A stretch of DNA of 64,000 nt from PMNU01 sp035479375 (GCA_035479375.1 DATIIT010000001.1:83071-147070), one strand, 5' to 3'; numbered from the stretch's first letter, positions 48,656 to 57,643 are shown. Notes: generated by a model from the letters alone, not told the origin. Numbers and translations are program-made.

Positions 48656-49450
48656 CTACACCTCCACCGTCTTAATCAGCCACATGTCCGAGGCCAGCCC
48701 CCGGCTGGTGAGGTACGCAAACGGCAAGTAGCCAAAGCCCTTGTCGCCCCAGCTAGTGCCCCAAGAATTTTGGAAGGTGAACAGCCGGGTGGCTGCGTCG
48801 TAGCCAACAATTAAAATGGCGTGGCCGCCCAGCAAACCCTCGCGGCGCTTGGGCATGGGGATGTGGCCGGTGCGCGACGCTGCCGCGCTTTCAAAACTCT
48901 CGTACACCGAAATACCGGTTACAAATGGGTAGCCCGCCGCCAGGCAGGCGAGCATGTCCCGCGTAGGGTCGCTATGCGGCGTGACGATGCGGTGGTACGA
49001 TAGCGCCTGGTTCTTTTTGGCCGTGGCAAAGGCGGGCGCGGGCGGCTTTTCGGTAAACTTGCTAATGTCGTATTCCCAGTCGCGCTCCGGCGGGGCGCCG
49101 AGCTTAACCAGCACTTTGACGCCGTCACGGATGCGCGCGCCGGAATCTTGCGTGACCGTGCCCTCGATATCGCGCTCGTTCCAGTAAATAAAGAGGCGGC
49201 TGGGCGCCATGAACTTTTTGCCTTCGCGGGCGCGGTCAAAGTCGAAGGCGGCAGACAGCGCGTTGGCCGTACAGCTGCCCAACTGGCCTTGGTCGAACAC
49301 CGGGCGGGTGTGGGGGCGCAAATCTACCTTTTTGAGCGTGGGGAGGCGGGCGAGCATCTCTGTGGGCGGCTCGTAGATGTAGTCGCGCTGGTCTGGCAAG
49401 TCGCTGATCCAGCCCAGGCCGTGGCCTTTGGGGGTTAGTGTTGGCCTCAT
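48656..49450 (-). CDS. Papain-family (C1) cysteine peptidase
   Basis: A 264-residue peptidase lacking propeptide and signal peptide, so it acts in the cytoplasm or leaves by another route. Cys60 sits in DQGQLGSCTANALSAAF, His210 in GGHAILIVGYD and Asn228 in FQNSWGTSWGDKGFGYLP; the Gln before Cys (Q55/Q57) forms the oxyanion hole. The order Cys-His-Asn is that of C1A. ATG 49450 has AGGAG 6 nt upstream; a longer frame in front lacks such a site and is not needed for the domain. The neighbours on the same strand are unrelated enzymes. Confidence 0.92.
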   Translation of the reverse strand: MRPTLTPKGHGLGWISDLPDQRDYIYEPPTEMLARLPTLKKVDLRPHTRPVFDQGQLGSCTANALSAAFDFDRAREGKKFMAPSRLFIYWNERDIEGTVTQDSGARIRDGVKVLVKLGAPPERDWEYDISKFTEKPPAPAFATAKKNQALSYHRIVTPHSDPTRDMLACLAAGYPFVTGISVYESFESAAASRTGHIPMPKRREGLLGGHAILIVGYDAATRLFTFQNSWGTSWGDKGFGYLPFAYLTSRGLASDMWLIKTVEV

Positions 49451-49469
49451 ACAAACTCCTTTTCCTGTG

Positions 49470-50060
49470 TTATGCACTAGGAGGGCGGCCGATGTACACG
49501 GCGCGCCAGTTCCCACCATGGTATTCGAGCAATGTGACGGAGGCGTTGGGGAAATCGTAGGTTCCCCATTCGGCAAACGGTGCTTGCAGTAGCGTGCCCA
49601 CCGCGGCCTGTAGTGGCGCGTAGTGGCTCACCAGCAGCAGTTCCACCTCTGTTATGTGTTCCTGGATGAGCGCAACGAGCCGCCCGCCGCACGCTTGCCA
49701 GCTTTCGCCGCCGGGCGGGGCAAACAGGAAGCGCTCGTCTATAGGCAAGCCGTGGATGTACGCGGCCACCTCTTGCACCGGGCGGCCATGCCACTGGCCG
49801 CCGTCCATTTCGGTGAGGCGGGCATCTGGCTGCGGCGCCCGGCCGAGCGCGGCTCCTAGGATGCCGGCCGTTTGCTGGGCGCGCACCTTGGGCGAGGCCA
49901 AGACGTGTGTGGGGCGCACGCCCTGCCGGTGCAGCCACGCCGCGGTGTGGCGGGCTTGCGTCTGGCCTTCCGGCGTTAGCGGGCAATCGTTATCCCAGGG
50001 GAAATCGGCCGGGCGCAGGTTGGCAGCCGTCTGGCCGTGGCGGATAAGGTAGAGTTTCAT
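49470..50060 (-). CDS. Histidine phosphatase family protein (phosphoglycerate-mutase-like)
   Basis: A 196-residue branch-1 histidine phosphatase. The catalytic RHG motif is at YLIRHGQTAANL (His8), followed by LTPEGQTQA, the ASPKVRAQQTA arginine, LTEMDGGQWHG with its acid residue, and the second His in LLVSHYAPLQA. Substrates of this family range from sugar phosphates to cobalamin precursors and cannot be told here. Its stop overlaps nothing, but its ATG overlaps the nuclease stop by 4 nt, so the two are coupled. Confidence 0.9.
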   Translation of the reverse strand: MKLYLIRHGQTAANLRPADFPWDNDCPLTPEGQTQARHTAAWLHRQGVRPTHVLASPKVRAQQTAGILGAALGRAPQPDARLTEMDGGQWHGRPVQEVAAYIHGLPIDERFLFAPPGGESWQACGGRLVALIQEHITEVELLLVSHYAPLQAAVGTLLQAPFAEWGTYDFPNASVTLLEYHGGNWRAVYIGRPPSA

Positions 50061-50950
50061 TGCTCGATGAACACGTCCTGCAACAGGTTAAGGTCGGCGG
50101 TAATGACATCGCCCTGCTGGTGGATGAGCGTGTGCAAGCGCACCGCTTGGCCGCCGGCGCGGATGACGTAATCGTCTTGGGAATGCAGCGGGTCGGAGAT
50201 GGTGCTGGCCAGCCAGCCTGGCAGCGGGCCATTATACCCCTTGGCCACGGCGTCCAGGTAGCTGGTGGCGCGGCGGAACAGCTTGGGCAAGAGCAGCTGG
50301 TGGCCGTCCGGGCCAAGCGAGGCGTGCGACGCCAGCGTAAACCGCGCGCTGGTGTCTGCCGCCCACACGCCCAGCTTTTTGCTGGCTGCGGTGTGGGCTT
50401 GGGCAAACAGAAAATCGCGGTGCGCGGGCGGCGTGGAGCTGTACACGGTCACGTAGGCAGCGCCGCTAGTGAGCATCTGCGTGTTGACGGTGCGCGCCAA
50501 AATATCCTCGGTGAGGGCGGTGACGGCGCCGTCCTTGAACTCGCCCGTTGGGCCAGCCAGCAGGTACGACACCGGGCGGCCATACGGGTCGAGCAAGCCA
50601 ATAAAAATCGTGGCCGGCACAGTTACGGGCGTGCTGGCCGTTACCGTGCCGCCGGCGTCGAACACCACCTGGGAGAACCCGGCGGCGCGCAAAAACACCT
50701 CGCGCGCGGCAACGCCTTGCGGCTGCGCCTGGCCCTCAAAGTGCGTCTCTGGCGCGTCGATGCCGTCGATGCGCAGCTGCACACTGTTGTCTGAGGCAGC
50801 CGGCCGCAGTCGGGAGGCGTGTGGCAGCGCCAGCAGCGTCTTCAGGTTATCTGGGATGAAGTGGATGGAGTCACCATCCGGCTGCCGCCCAATAGTGGTC
50901 AGCTTGCCGGTAGCCACAACAAACAAATTAGTGCGGAGACGCGGATCCAT
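50057..50950 (-). CDS. Staphylococcal-nuclease-like (SNase) protein with extra C-terminal part
   Basis: A 297-residue protein. The SNase-type core lies at about 22-170: DGDSIHFIP, RIDGIDAPETHFEG (the RxxGIDAPE motif that binds calcium and substrate), AAREVFLRAAG and LLDPYGRPVSYLLAG. The catalytic Arg and Glu pair is not all clear, since the usual E-R spacing is altered. The C-terminal 120 residues are helical and unrecognised. TATCAT (50962-50957) ends 6 nt before the ATG, so it begins a leaderless operon with the phosphatase. No signal peptide. Confidence 0.8.
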   Translation of the reverse strand: MDPRLRTNLFVVATGKLTTIGRQPDGDSIHFIPDNLKTLLALPHASRLRPAASDNSVQLRIDGIDAPETHFEGQAQPQGVAAREVFLRAAGFSQVVFDAGGTVTASTPVTVPATIFIGLLDPYGRPVSYLLAGPTGEFKDGAVTALTEDILARTVNTQMLTSGAAYVTVYSSTPPAHRDFLFAQAHTAASKKLGVWAADTSARFTLASHASLGPDGHQLLLPKLFRRATSYLDAVAKGYNGPLPGWLASTISDPLHSQDDYVIRAGGQAVRLHTLIHQQGDVITADLNLLQDVFIEQ

Positions 50951-50968
50951 ACCTGTATGATAGCAAGT

Positions 50969-51556
50969 TTAGGCGCGGGCGCCAGGCCATTTGCGGCGGA
51001 TGTCGATCACCGAAGCCAGCACCACATTGGCCACCAACAGATACACCGGGAAGGCATAATTGGCAAATGTCCAGTGCGCAATCGTTAACAGCGAAATAGC
51101 CGTCCCCACGACGCCAAACCAAAACGTAAGCGCGCGCTCTGTTTCCGGATGGTGGTAGGCTTTGGTGAGCGTGGGTAGGCAGGCGAACACATCGGCACAA
51201 ATGCTAAACAAAATGGCCACGTCGCCCTTGCCGGTAACCGCCCACAACACGAGGGCGATAAGCGACAGCCCGCCGCAAAACCAGTCAAACGGCCGCAGTT
51301 TCCAGTAGGCTTTTTTGGTGGCGAACGAAATAGTGAGCACCATGAGCGGCCCCAACCCCGAGGACAGCGTAATGAGCGATTGCCAGCCCACCCCTTGCGA
51401 CAGTTCCGCAGCAAAGGCAATGAGCGGCGCGGCAGCCCACAGACCCCAGCCCACGCGGTTGGGCTTGGTGCGCCCGGCCAGGGTATCTTTGGCATACGAA
51501 ATACAGCCAACCAAGTTTACCGCAGCGGCGGCAACATTCCATTCCGGGCTCAGCAT
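50969..51556 (-). CDS. Multi-pass membrane protein
   Basis: A 195-residue protein with about six transmembrane helices (NVAAAAVNLVGCISYAKD; GLWAAAPLIAFAAELSQG; LITLSSGLGPLMVLTISFA; WFCGGLSLIALVLWAV; LTFWFGVVGTAISLLTI; FPVYLLVANVVLASV). No domain is recognised; the first helix pair and the short loops recall the small DUF-type PQ-loop/SWEET-like transporters, but no PQ motif is seen. ATG 51556 lies 8 nt after TATACT (51570-51565), a leaderless pattern. Function unknown. Confidence 0.65.
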   Translation of the reverse strand: MLSPEWNVAAAAVNLVGCISYAKDTLAGRTKPNRVGWGLWAAAPLIAFAAELSQGVGWQSLITLSSGLGPLMVLTISFATKKAYWKLRPFDWFCGGLSLIALVLWAVTGKGDVAILFSICADVFACLPTLTKAYHHPETERALTFWFGVVGTAISLLTIAHWTFANYAFPVYLLVANVVLASVIDIRRKWPGARA

Positions 51557-51637
51557 ATCCCTAAAGTATACCAGCTGCAAAATAGCTTACAGCGCCATTT
51601 GCCAAAAGATATATACTAGTATGGAGGAGGATTTTAT

Positions 51638-51709
51638 ATGGCAGAAGAGAAAAAGAAGCACAGCCTGCTGCGCAAAGCGATTAAATACGGACTGCTTAAG
51701 GGCCTGTAG
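51638..51709 (+). CDS. 23-residue cationic peptide with strong Shine-Dalgarno
   Basis: A 23-codon frame: an acidic/lysine start (MAEEKKKHSLL) then RKAIKYGLLKGL. TATACT (51612-51617), GGAGGAGG (51623-51630) and ATG 51638 are spaced as in a normal gene, and this is one of the best Shine-Dalgarno sites in the window. The product would be an amphipathic, positively charged helix. Its 3' end overlaps the converging folC stop by 14 nt. No homologue is known to me. It could be a leader peptide, toxin-like peptide or a membrane-interacting protein. Not a shadow of folC, which runs the other way. Confidence 0.55.
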   Translation: MAEEKKKHSLLRKAIKYGLLKGL

Positions 51710-52970
51710 GCGCCCCGCCGCCCGCCGCGGCCAACAGCGGCCGGATAACATTCAGCAAATAGAACGAGCCGGTTACCAGAAGTACCGGCTCGTTTCTTTG
51801 TTGCAGGGCGTGGAAGGCGGCGGCCGCGTCGGTGATGAGCTCATGGCTGATGTGCTGCGCCGCCAGCTCTTGGACGATATTCTGCGGGTCTGTGGAGCCG
51901 TATTTACCGTGGGCGCCAGATGGGAAGGTGGTGACGATGACGTGGGCGCGCAGCGGTGCCAGCTCGGCGAGCATCCGCTGGAAAAATTCCGGCTTTGCCC
52001 GGGTGGCGCCAAACAGCACAGCAACGTCCTGGCCGGGGTAGCGCGCCTGCACGCTCGCCACCAAGGCGCGCACTTTTTGGGCATTGTGCGCACCATCTAA
52101 AATGATGGTTTTGCCACTGAGCTGGTGGATTTCCATGCGCGCCGGGATGTTGGTGCGGGCGGCGGTTTCGAGCTGGGCAGCTGTGGGCGCCGGGGCGCCA
52201 TCCCGCTCTAGCGCAAAGCCAGCCGCCGCGGCCGCCATGGCAAAATTGCGGCGCTGGAACAGGGGCAGGAATGCGTAGGCGGCTTCATCAGAAATGATGT
52301 GCAAGTCGGCCTGCTTGAGCTGGGCGCGCCGCACAATGGGCGCCATAATCTCCGCTGGCTGCTGCCGTGCAAAAACGGTGTTGTGCAACTGGATGATGCC
52401 CGCTTTGTTCCCGGCAATCTCGCCCAGGCTGTTGCCCAAAACCGCCATATGCGCGTAGCCGATGTCGTTGATGACGCACACCTTGCCTTCCTGCCGGAAG
52501 ACGTTGGTGGAGTCGGCCAGGCCGCCGATGCCCACCTCCACCACGGCATATTCCACGCCTTTTTGGGCAAACTCCCACAGTGCGAAGGCGGTGATGCCCT
52601 GGAAATAGTTGAGCGGCAAGTTCGCCGGCGCGATAAGCTCTAAAAAGCGGGCGAAGTCGGCGCAAAACTCAGCCTCGGGCAGCGGCTGGCCGTTAATTTG
52701 CACGCGCTCGGCAATGGAATCGGCGTGCGGGGAAATAGTGAGCCCCACCTTTTTGCCCGCAGCCAGCAACACCGCCGCCGCGTAGTAGGCGGTAGACGTC
52801 TTTCCAGACGTGCCGGCCACATGGATGACCTTGTACGAGTCCTGCGGGTTGCCCAAAAACTCCATGAGCTCGGGCGTGTTTTGCGGCGCGTGCAGCACCG
52901 GCACCATGGTGTTGGGACGCAGGGCGGCGAGCGCCGCCTCCACATCGGCAAAGGTCTTGATGCGCGGCAT
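51696..52970 (-). CDS. folC: Folylpolyglutamate / dihydrofolate synthase
   Basis: FolC adds glutamates to folates (and may join dihydropteroate to glutamate). The 424-residue protein has the Mur-ligase fold: ATP loop HVAGTSGKTS, FQGITAFALWEFA, VVEVGIGGLADSTNV, VINDIGYAHMAVLG, ending with MEIHQLSGKTIILDGAHNAQK and LVTGSFYLLNVIRPLL. The substrate-binding His and Asp are in place. ATG 52970 lies 6 nt after TACAAT (52982-52977) that overlaps the HAD stop codon. It converges with the 23-residue peptide gene. A role with folD in folate metabolism is likely. Confidence 0.93.
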   Translation of the reverse strand: MPRIKTFADVEAALAALRPNTMVPVLHAPQNTPELMEFLGNPQDSYKVIHVAGTSGKTSTAYYAAAVLLAAGKKVGLTISPHADSIAERVQINGQPLPEAEFCADFARFLELIAPANLPLNYFQGITAFALWEFAQKGVEYAVVEVGIGGLADSTNVFRQEGKVCVINDIGYAHMAVLGNSLGEIAGNKAGIIQLHNTVFARQQPAEIMAPIVRRAQLKQADLHIISDEAAYAFLPLFQRRNFAMAAAAAGFALERDGAPAPTAAQLETAARTNIPARMEIHQLSGKTIILDGAHNAQKVRALVASVQARYPGQDVAVLFGATRAKPEFFQRMLAELAPLRAHVIVTTFPSGAHGKYGSTDPQNIVQELAAQHISHELITDAAAAFHALQQRNEPVLLVTGSFYLLNVIRPLLAAAGGGAPTGP

Positions 52971-52974
52971 GGCC

Positions 52975-53646
52975 CTATTGTACCTGTTTGGCGTCGAGCT
53001 GCGCCACTGCGCCGACGATGCCCGGGAACTCGGCAACAAAGGCATCTACGTGGTAAGCCTGGAAATCCGCTGGCGTGCGGACGCCCGCCTCCAAGCTGCC
53101 CACAAAGTGCACGCCCGCCTGGTTGGCGGCCTGGGCGTCGCTGGGCGAGTCGCCAATGTACACGCATTCCCCCGGCGCCAAGCCGTGCGCCTGCAGCACC
53201 TCGTTAAAGGCGCGCGGGTCGGGCTTGTGGAACTGCATATTCTCGCGGTAGTAAAAGGCGGTGACGCGCCCGGCCAGGCCGTGGTCTGGCGCCAGCATGT
53301 GAATGAGCTCGGAATGCTCGCGGTTAGTGAGCAGCATGAGCCGCTTGCCGGCGGCGATGAGCGCGTCCATAGCCTGGTAGTTTTGGGCTGGCACCACATC
53401 GAGTTTGCCGGCATCTAAGTACTCCTGGAGCGCTGGCGCATAGACTGCCCGGAAAGCGTCCACGTCAACACCGGGCGAGCGCTCGGTGATAGCTTCAAAC
53501 AGCTGCCGCCCCCAGGTGGCGATGTGCACGGCACGGGGCATTGGCGGCCGCCCCATGCGGCGCAAGGCCTCGTTTTCCAGAAGATAGGTGGCGTGCTCAG
53601 TAAGGCACAATGTGTCGTCAACATCGATAATAACGGCGCGGACCAT
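52975..53646 (-). CDS. HAD-superfamily hydrolase
   Basis: A 223-residue haloacid-dehalogenase-type phosphatase: motif I VIIDVDDTLCL (catalytic Asp8 and Asp10), motif II LLTNREH, motif III Lys in HKPDPRAFN, motif IV IGDSPSDAQAA. A helical cap spans about 15-80 (subclass I). The substrate is unknown; related enzymes hydrolyse phosphoglycolate or phosphosugars. TACACT (53659-53654) ends 7 nt before the ATG. It lies 5 nt before folC, so it may share transcripts. Confidence 0.9.
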   Translation of the reverse strand: MVRAVIIDVDDTLCLTEHATYLLENEALRRMGRPPMPRAVHIATWGRQLFEAITERSPGVDVDAFRAVYAPALQEYLDAGKLDVVPAQNYQAMDALIAAGKRLMLLTNREHSELIHMLAPDHGLAGRVTAFYYRENMQFHKPDPRAFNEVLQAHGLAPGECVYIGDSPSDAQAANQAGVHFVGSLEAGVRTPADFQAYHVDAFVAEFPGIVGAVAQLDAKQVQ

Positions 53647-53661
53647 GCTAGTAAGTGTACC

Positions 53662-54324
53662 CTACTGGTCGCTCAGGTATAAATCGCTGTCTAGGCCACC
53701 AAACAGGCGCAGCCGCAAAAAGCACAGCCGCATGAAGATGACGTGCACCTGCAGGCTGGCCGCCAGCAGCATGGTAGCGCCGGCCAGATAAAACCAACCG
53801 CTGCCGCTGACGGTCATGGACAGGCCGCTCACACCATGCTCGGCCAGGGAGATGCTGGCCGGCACCAGCAGCGCCACAAACAGCACTGTGTAGATGACCC
53901 AGCCAATGATCCCGGACAAGCGCAAGGCAAACCGGGCAGTGGCCGCGGCCAGCATGGCCTTGACCGCCTTATTGGTGCTGCGGATTTCGTACAGCACTAC
54001 CCGCGATTCCTGCGCCAGCCCAGATAAGCTGCGCACCAGCAAATACGCCAAACAACCCACGCCGAGCGCACAAACCAGCAGCAGGCTGAGGTACAGGACG
54101 TTGTCGTTAAAGACGCGCTGGCTCAAAGAGGAGCTCGAGCCGGAGCGGGCCAGCAGCCGCGTATTCACGCCGTAATTGCCAAACAGAAAATCATAAAATA
54201 GCTGCTTGTGGTGGATGTACGCCCAGCTCTTTTGCGCCACAAACGCAGCAGCTAAGAGCAGCGTGGCAGTACCGCTCAATATGGACGGGCTAGCAACGGC
54301 GATGACTGTTCTTATTTTGCTCAT
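53662..54324 (-). CDS. Membrane protein with four helices
   Basis: A 220-residue protein: TM helices at about 11-29, 76-97, 132-152 and 170-190; basic loops. No domain recognised. A TATAAT (54381-54376) sits 51 nt before ATG 54324, with weak AGAAGA as Shine-Dalgarno; it shares its promoter region with the divergent secreted-protein operon. It could be a small transporter or assembly factor for surface proteins, an idea based only on position. Confidence 0.6.
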   Translation of the reverse strand: MSKIRTVIAVASPSILSGTATLLLAAAFVAQKSWAYIHHKQLFYDFLFGNYGVNTRLLARSGSSSSLSQRVFNDNVLYLSLLLVCALGVGCLAYLLVRSLSGLAQESRVVLYEIRSTNKAVKAMLAAATARFALRLSGIIGWVIYTVLFVALLVPASISLAEHGVSGLSMTVSGSGWFYLAGATMLLAASLQVHVIFMRLCFLRLRLFGGLDSDLYLSDQ

Positions 54325-54437
54325 TCTTCTACTACTGTACGAAAAATTATGTATATGTCTACCATTGACGTTAGCATTATAGTGCGCTACGTTAAAGTAA
54401 GAACGTAAAAAATTAAAATAAAGTAAAGAGAAACGAC

Positions 54438-56045
54438 GTGCATACACTACGATCACTCACCAGGCTCTCCGCCGCGGTCCGGGCCACAACTCTTTTAATT
54501 GCCGCCGGCGCTATCGGTGGTTTTTGGCTTTTGCCGGGCGCGGCGAGCGCGGCCTGTACAGCCCCGGGGCCGTCCAATGACTTTGGCTCGGCCACCACGA
54601 CGCTCACCGTACCTTCTGCGGCGACCTACAACATCTGGACACGCATGAAGGCTGGCGGCAGCACGGCCAACTCCTTTAACATGGACGTCGATGGCGGCGC
54701 CTGTTACCAGGTTGGCGGCGCCAACACCAGCAGCACGGCCTGGACATGGGTCAACTACCAAGGCGGGAACACTGCCAACAAGGTGCAGCAATCGCTGGGC
54801 CAGGGCGCACACACCATCAAAATGTATGGCACGCAAGCTGGTGTTGAGGTGGACCGCATTATCGCCGTCTCTGACCTGAGCTGCGTACCCACAGGCACCG
54901 ATGGCACGAACTGCAACAACCCCGGCGACACCACCTCGCCCACGGTCGCCCTGACTGCCCCAGCCGCCAACGTCACGGTAAGCGGCGCCACAGACATCAG
55001 CGCCAACGCCACAGACAACACCCAAGTGGCCAAGGTTGAATTCTACGTCAACAGCACGCTGGTGAACACCGACACCACTGCACCGTACACTTACAAGTGG
55101 GACACCTCACTCTTACCCAATGGCTCGTACACCATCTTGGCCAAAGCTTACGACGCCGCCGGCAACACCGCCAGCGACACCCGGCCGGTAATGGTCAAAA
55201 ACAACGATACCCAGGCGCCGACGACGCCTACCGCACTTACTGCTACTGCCAGCTCCTTCGACAAAGTTAACCTCGCTTGGTCGGCCAGCACGGACAACAT
55301 CGCAGTTAAGGGCTACATCGTGACGCGTAACGGCTCGCCCATCGCCAGCCTGGGCGCCGTCACCTCCTACACTGACAGCTCGGTGAGCCCCAAAACCACC
55401 TACAGTTACCAAGTGGCGGCCGTGGATGTAGCCGGCAACCAGTCCGCGCCAACCACTGCCATTAAGGTGACCACCGGCGGCGGCCCCACCGACAGCCAGG
55501 CGCCGACCGCGCCGGGCAACCTCGAGACCCAGGCCGTGAGCCCCTCGCAGGTCAACCTCAAGTGGGTGGCCAGCACAGACAACGTCGGCGTGGCCTCGTA
55601 CCAGGTCTTCCGGCAGTCCGGGGTGAGTACGGTGGAGCAAATCGCCACAGTCAGCGGCAAAACAACCACTTTCGGGGACACCACACTGAAGGCGCACACC
55701 ACCTACACCTACTCGGTGAAGGCCGTGGACGCCGCCGGCAATGTCAGCCCGCGCTCTAACCTGGACACCATCACCACGCACAGCACCCAGAAGACGAGTG
55801 AGCTCATCGGCTACATCCGTGACACAAATGGCAAGGGCATCCCCTACGCCTCGGTCTCCTTCCCCATCGATGGCGTGAACCACACCTACAAGGCCAACTC
55901 CCAGGGCTGGTACGACGCCGACGGCGTGCCAGGCGGCAGCTACTGGATGACGTTCTCTGCCCCAGGCTACAAGTCACTTACCATCTCGCGCAATGTCAAC
56001 GTTAACGCTCGCGTCGCGCAGCATGCGACCCTGGAAAGGCAGTAG
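54438..56045 (+). CDS. Secreted multi-domain protein: CBM-like, Ig-like, two FN3, carboxypeptidase-regulatory domain
   Basis: A 535-residue exported protein. Residues 1-39 are a signal peptide (LLIAAGAIGGFWLLPGAASA). About 40-155 resemble a carbohydrate-binding module (TTTLTVPSAATYNIWTRMKA, YQVGGANTSSTAWTWVNYQG). About 165-250 is a bacterial Ig-like domain (VSGATDISANATDNTQVAKV), then two fibronectin type III domains (about 260-345 and 355-445) with the LxWxASTDN signature, and a C-terminal carboxypeptidase-regulatory-type beta domain (VGYIRDTNGKG-like IGYIRDTNGKGIPYASVSF). Start is GTG 54438 with AAGAGAAA upstream. First gene of a three-gene operon. An adhesin-like role is likely. Confidence 0.82.
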   Translation: MHTLRSLTRLSAAVRATTLLIAAGAIGGFWLLPGAASAACTAPGPSNDFGSATTTLTVPSAATYNIWTRMKAGGSTANSFNMDVDGGACYQVGGANTSSTAWTWVNYQGGNTANKVQQSLGQGAHTIKMYGTQAGVEVDRIIAVSDLSCVPTGTDGTNCNNPGDTTSPTVALTAPAANVTVSGATDISANATDNTQVAKVEFYVNSTLVNTDTTAPYTYKWDTSLLPNGSYTILAKAYDAAGNTASDTRPVMVKNNDTQAPTTPTALTATASSFDKVNLAWSASTDNIAVKGYIVTRNGSPIASLGAVTSYTDSSVSPKTTYSYQVAAVDVAGNQSAPTTAIKVTTGGGPTDSQAPTAPGNLETQAVSPSQVNLKWVASTDNVGVASYQVFRQSGVSTVEQIATVSGKTTTFGDTTLKAHTTYTYSVKAVDAAGNVSPRSNLDTITTHSTQKTSELIGYIRDTNGKGIPYASVSFPIDGVNHTYKANSQGWYDADGVPGGSYWMTFSAPGYKSLTISRNVNVNARVAQHATLERQ

Positions 56046-56047
56046 TC

Positions 56048-56476
56048 ATGGAAACGACCGATTCATCCGCATCGCAAGTGAAGGTGGGCAGCAACACCGC
56101 CCAGCGCAAAAGCTGGCCGGTCCTGGTGGCCGTATTGGCGGCCGTAGTGTTCCTGGGCGGGGCGCTCTACACCATCAACAACCACGGCTCCAACGAGGCC
56201 AGCGCCAGCAACCTGGTAGCCGCCCAAGTGCAAATAACTTCCTCTGGTTTTGTGCCGGCCACGGTCAAGATTAAGAAGGGACAGCAAATAACCGTAACCA
56301 ACACCGACGTCACCCAGCATGACCCGCTCGCCAACAGCGGCCTGCCCGCCATGGACGGCACCACTACCCTGCAGCAAGGCGAATCGCTCACCGTCACCGC
56401 CGAGCAAACGGGCACCTACAGCTACCACGACACACTCAGCACCGACAATTTTACCGGCACGATTATCGTCGAATAA
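56048..56476 (+). CDS. Membrane-anchored cupredoxin-like protein lacking the usual Cys
   Basis: A 142-residue protein with an N-terminal TM helix (about 24-44, PVLVAVLAAVVFLGGALYTI) and a cupredoxin-type beta barrel (FVPATVKIKKGQQITVTNTD, TYSYHDTLSTDNFTGTIIVE). Cupredoxins bind copper with two His, a Cys and often Met. Here a His is at TQHDPL and another at YSYHD, but the Cys position holds no Cys, so copper binding is doubtful and the domain may be structural. It starts 3 nt after the previous stop and lies in the same operon as two surface proteins. Faces outward. Confidence 0.78.
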   Translation: METTDSSASQVKVGSNTAQRKSWPVLVAVLAAVVFLGGALYTINNHGSNEASASNLVAAQVQITSSGFVPATVKIKKGQQITVTNTDVTQHDPLANSGLPAMDGTTTLQQGESLTVTAEQTGTYSYHDTLSTDNFTGTIIVE

Positions 56477-56488
56477 GGGAATAAAAAG

Positions 56489-57643
56489 ATGCAAAAAACT
56501 ACGCAACCAAAGGTATCGAACTTCTTTCAAAAATCCCGCGGCGCCAAAGTGGCGGCCATTGCGGCCGGGGTCGTGGTAATTGTGGCCGGCGTGTTCGTCA
56601 TCCGGTCACTGGCCTCCAGCTTCTATGCCAGCACCGAGGCCGAGCAAGGCACTGTGGCGTCAAACGCTACAGTAGTAACCGACTCCACCGCTTCGGGCGG
56701 CAAAGCCATAGAGTTTAACGCGCCGCAAGCCATCCCGGCGCCGCCGGTCGGCACGCCGCCGCCTGGCGGTACGCCCAACGGCTGGCCGGCCGCCAACAAC
56801 ACCGGCTACCCGCACGGGCTGGCAGGCGACACGCGCACACCGGTGACGCTCACTGACTACACGGGGCCAACCACCATTACACAGGCGGGCACAGTCATCG
56901 ACAGTAAAAGGATTGAGGGGCCACTCTACATTAATGCCCACAACGTTGTCATCAAAAACAGCTATATCCACGTCAAAATAGGCCCTAGCCCGGGCGGCGA
57001 CACCACCCACGCTGTCTTTAGCACCGACGACAACAACAACTTGATCATCCAGGATACCGAGATTAGCGCCATGGCGAACGCCACGGACAGCACCGACCTT
57101 ACTACTGGCGGCTCATTCGCCGTAGGCCGCACGGGCTACACGCTCGTCCGCGACAACATTTACGGCAGCGGTGACATCTTGCGTATAGACGGCGGCGGCA
57201 CAGTGCAGGACACTTGGCTACACGACCCGGGTGGCACCCTGCTGAGCCCCACCAACGGCGAGCAGCACAACGACGTCATCCAATCCACCAACGCCTTCTA
57301 CATCAACGTCTTCCACAACCGCATGGACAACCCGCACATCCAAACGTCCTGCATGCTGCTGAAGGCCGACCTCGGCTCCATCAGCAACGTGTCGGTCAGG
57401 AACAACCTGTTTAATGGTGGTGGCATCTCGTTCTACTGGTATGACTCTAACAACCACAGTACCTTGATTACCCAGGGTAGTGGCAGTGGCGTTACCGGCA
57501 ACCGGTGGCTGCGCTCGCCTACCGGCGGCTACTTCCCCAATGGTGGCGCCCAGGCTGGCCCGGCACAGGTGAATGCTGTACACCCCCCGGTCAACTGGTC
57601 TGACAACGCCTGGCTTGACACCGGCGCGGCCATCTCCGACTAG
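56489..57643 (+). CDS. Anchored right-handed beta-helix protein
   Basis: A 384-residue protein: N-terminal TM (about 20-44, VAAIAAGVVVIVAGVFVIRSLAS), a CBM-like remnant (TEAEQGTVASNATV, ASGGKAIEFNAP), a Pro/Gly linker, then a parallel beta-helix domain (about 125-360) with rungs such as NVVIKNSYIHVKI, NLIIQDTEISAM, TLVRDNIYGSGDILRID, NVSVRNNLFNGGG. Beta-helices of this kind bind or cleave polysaccharide; no catalytic residues are identified. It is 12 nt after the cupredoxin gene, completing the operon. Likely displayed on the outer surface as an adhesin. Confidence 0.82.
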   Translation: MQKTTQPKVSNFFQKSRGAKVAAIAAGVVVIVAGVFVIRSLASSFYASTEAEQGTVASNATVVTDSTASGGKAIEFNAPQAIPAPPVGTPPPGGTPNGWPAANNTGYPHGLAGDTRTPVTLTDYTGPTTITQAGTVIDSKRIEGPLYINAHNVVIKNSYIHVKIGPSPGGDTTHAVFSTDDNNNLIIQDTEISAMANATDSTDLTTGGSFAVGRTGYTLVRDNIYGSGDILRIDGGGTVQDTWLHDPGGTLLSPTNGEQHNDVIQSTNAFYINVFHNRMDNPHIQTSCMLLKADLGSISNVSVRNNLFNGGGISFYWYDSNNHSTLITQGSGSGVTGNRWLRSPTGGYFPNGGAQAGPAQVNAVHPPVNWSDNAWLDTGAAISD

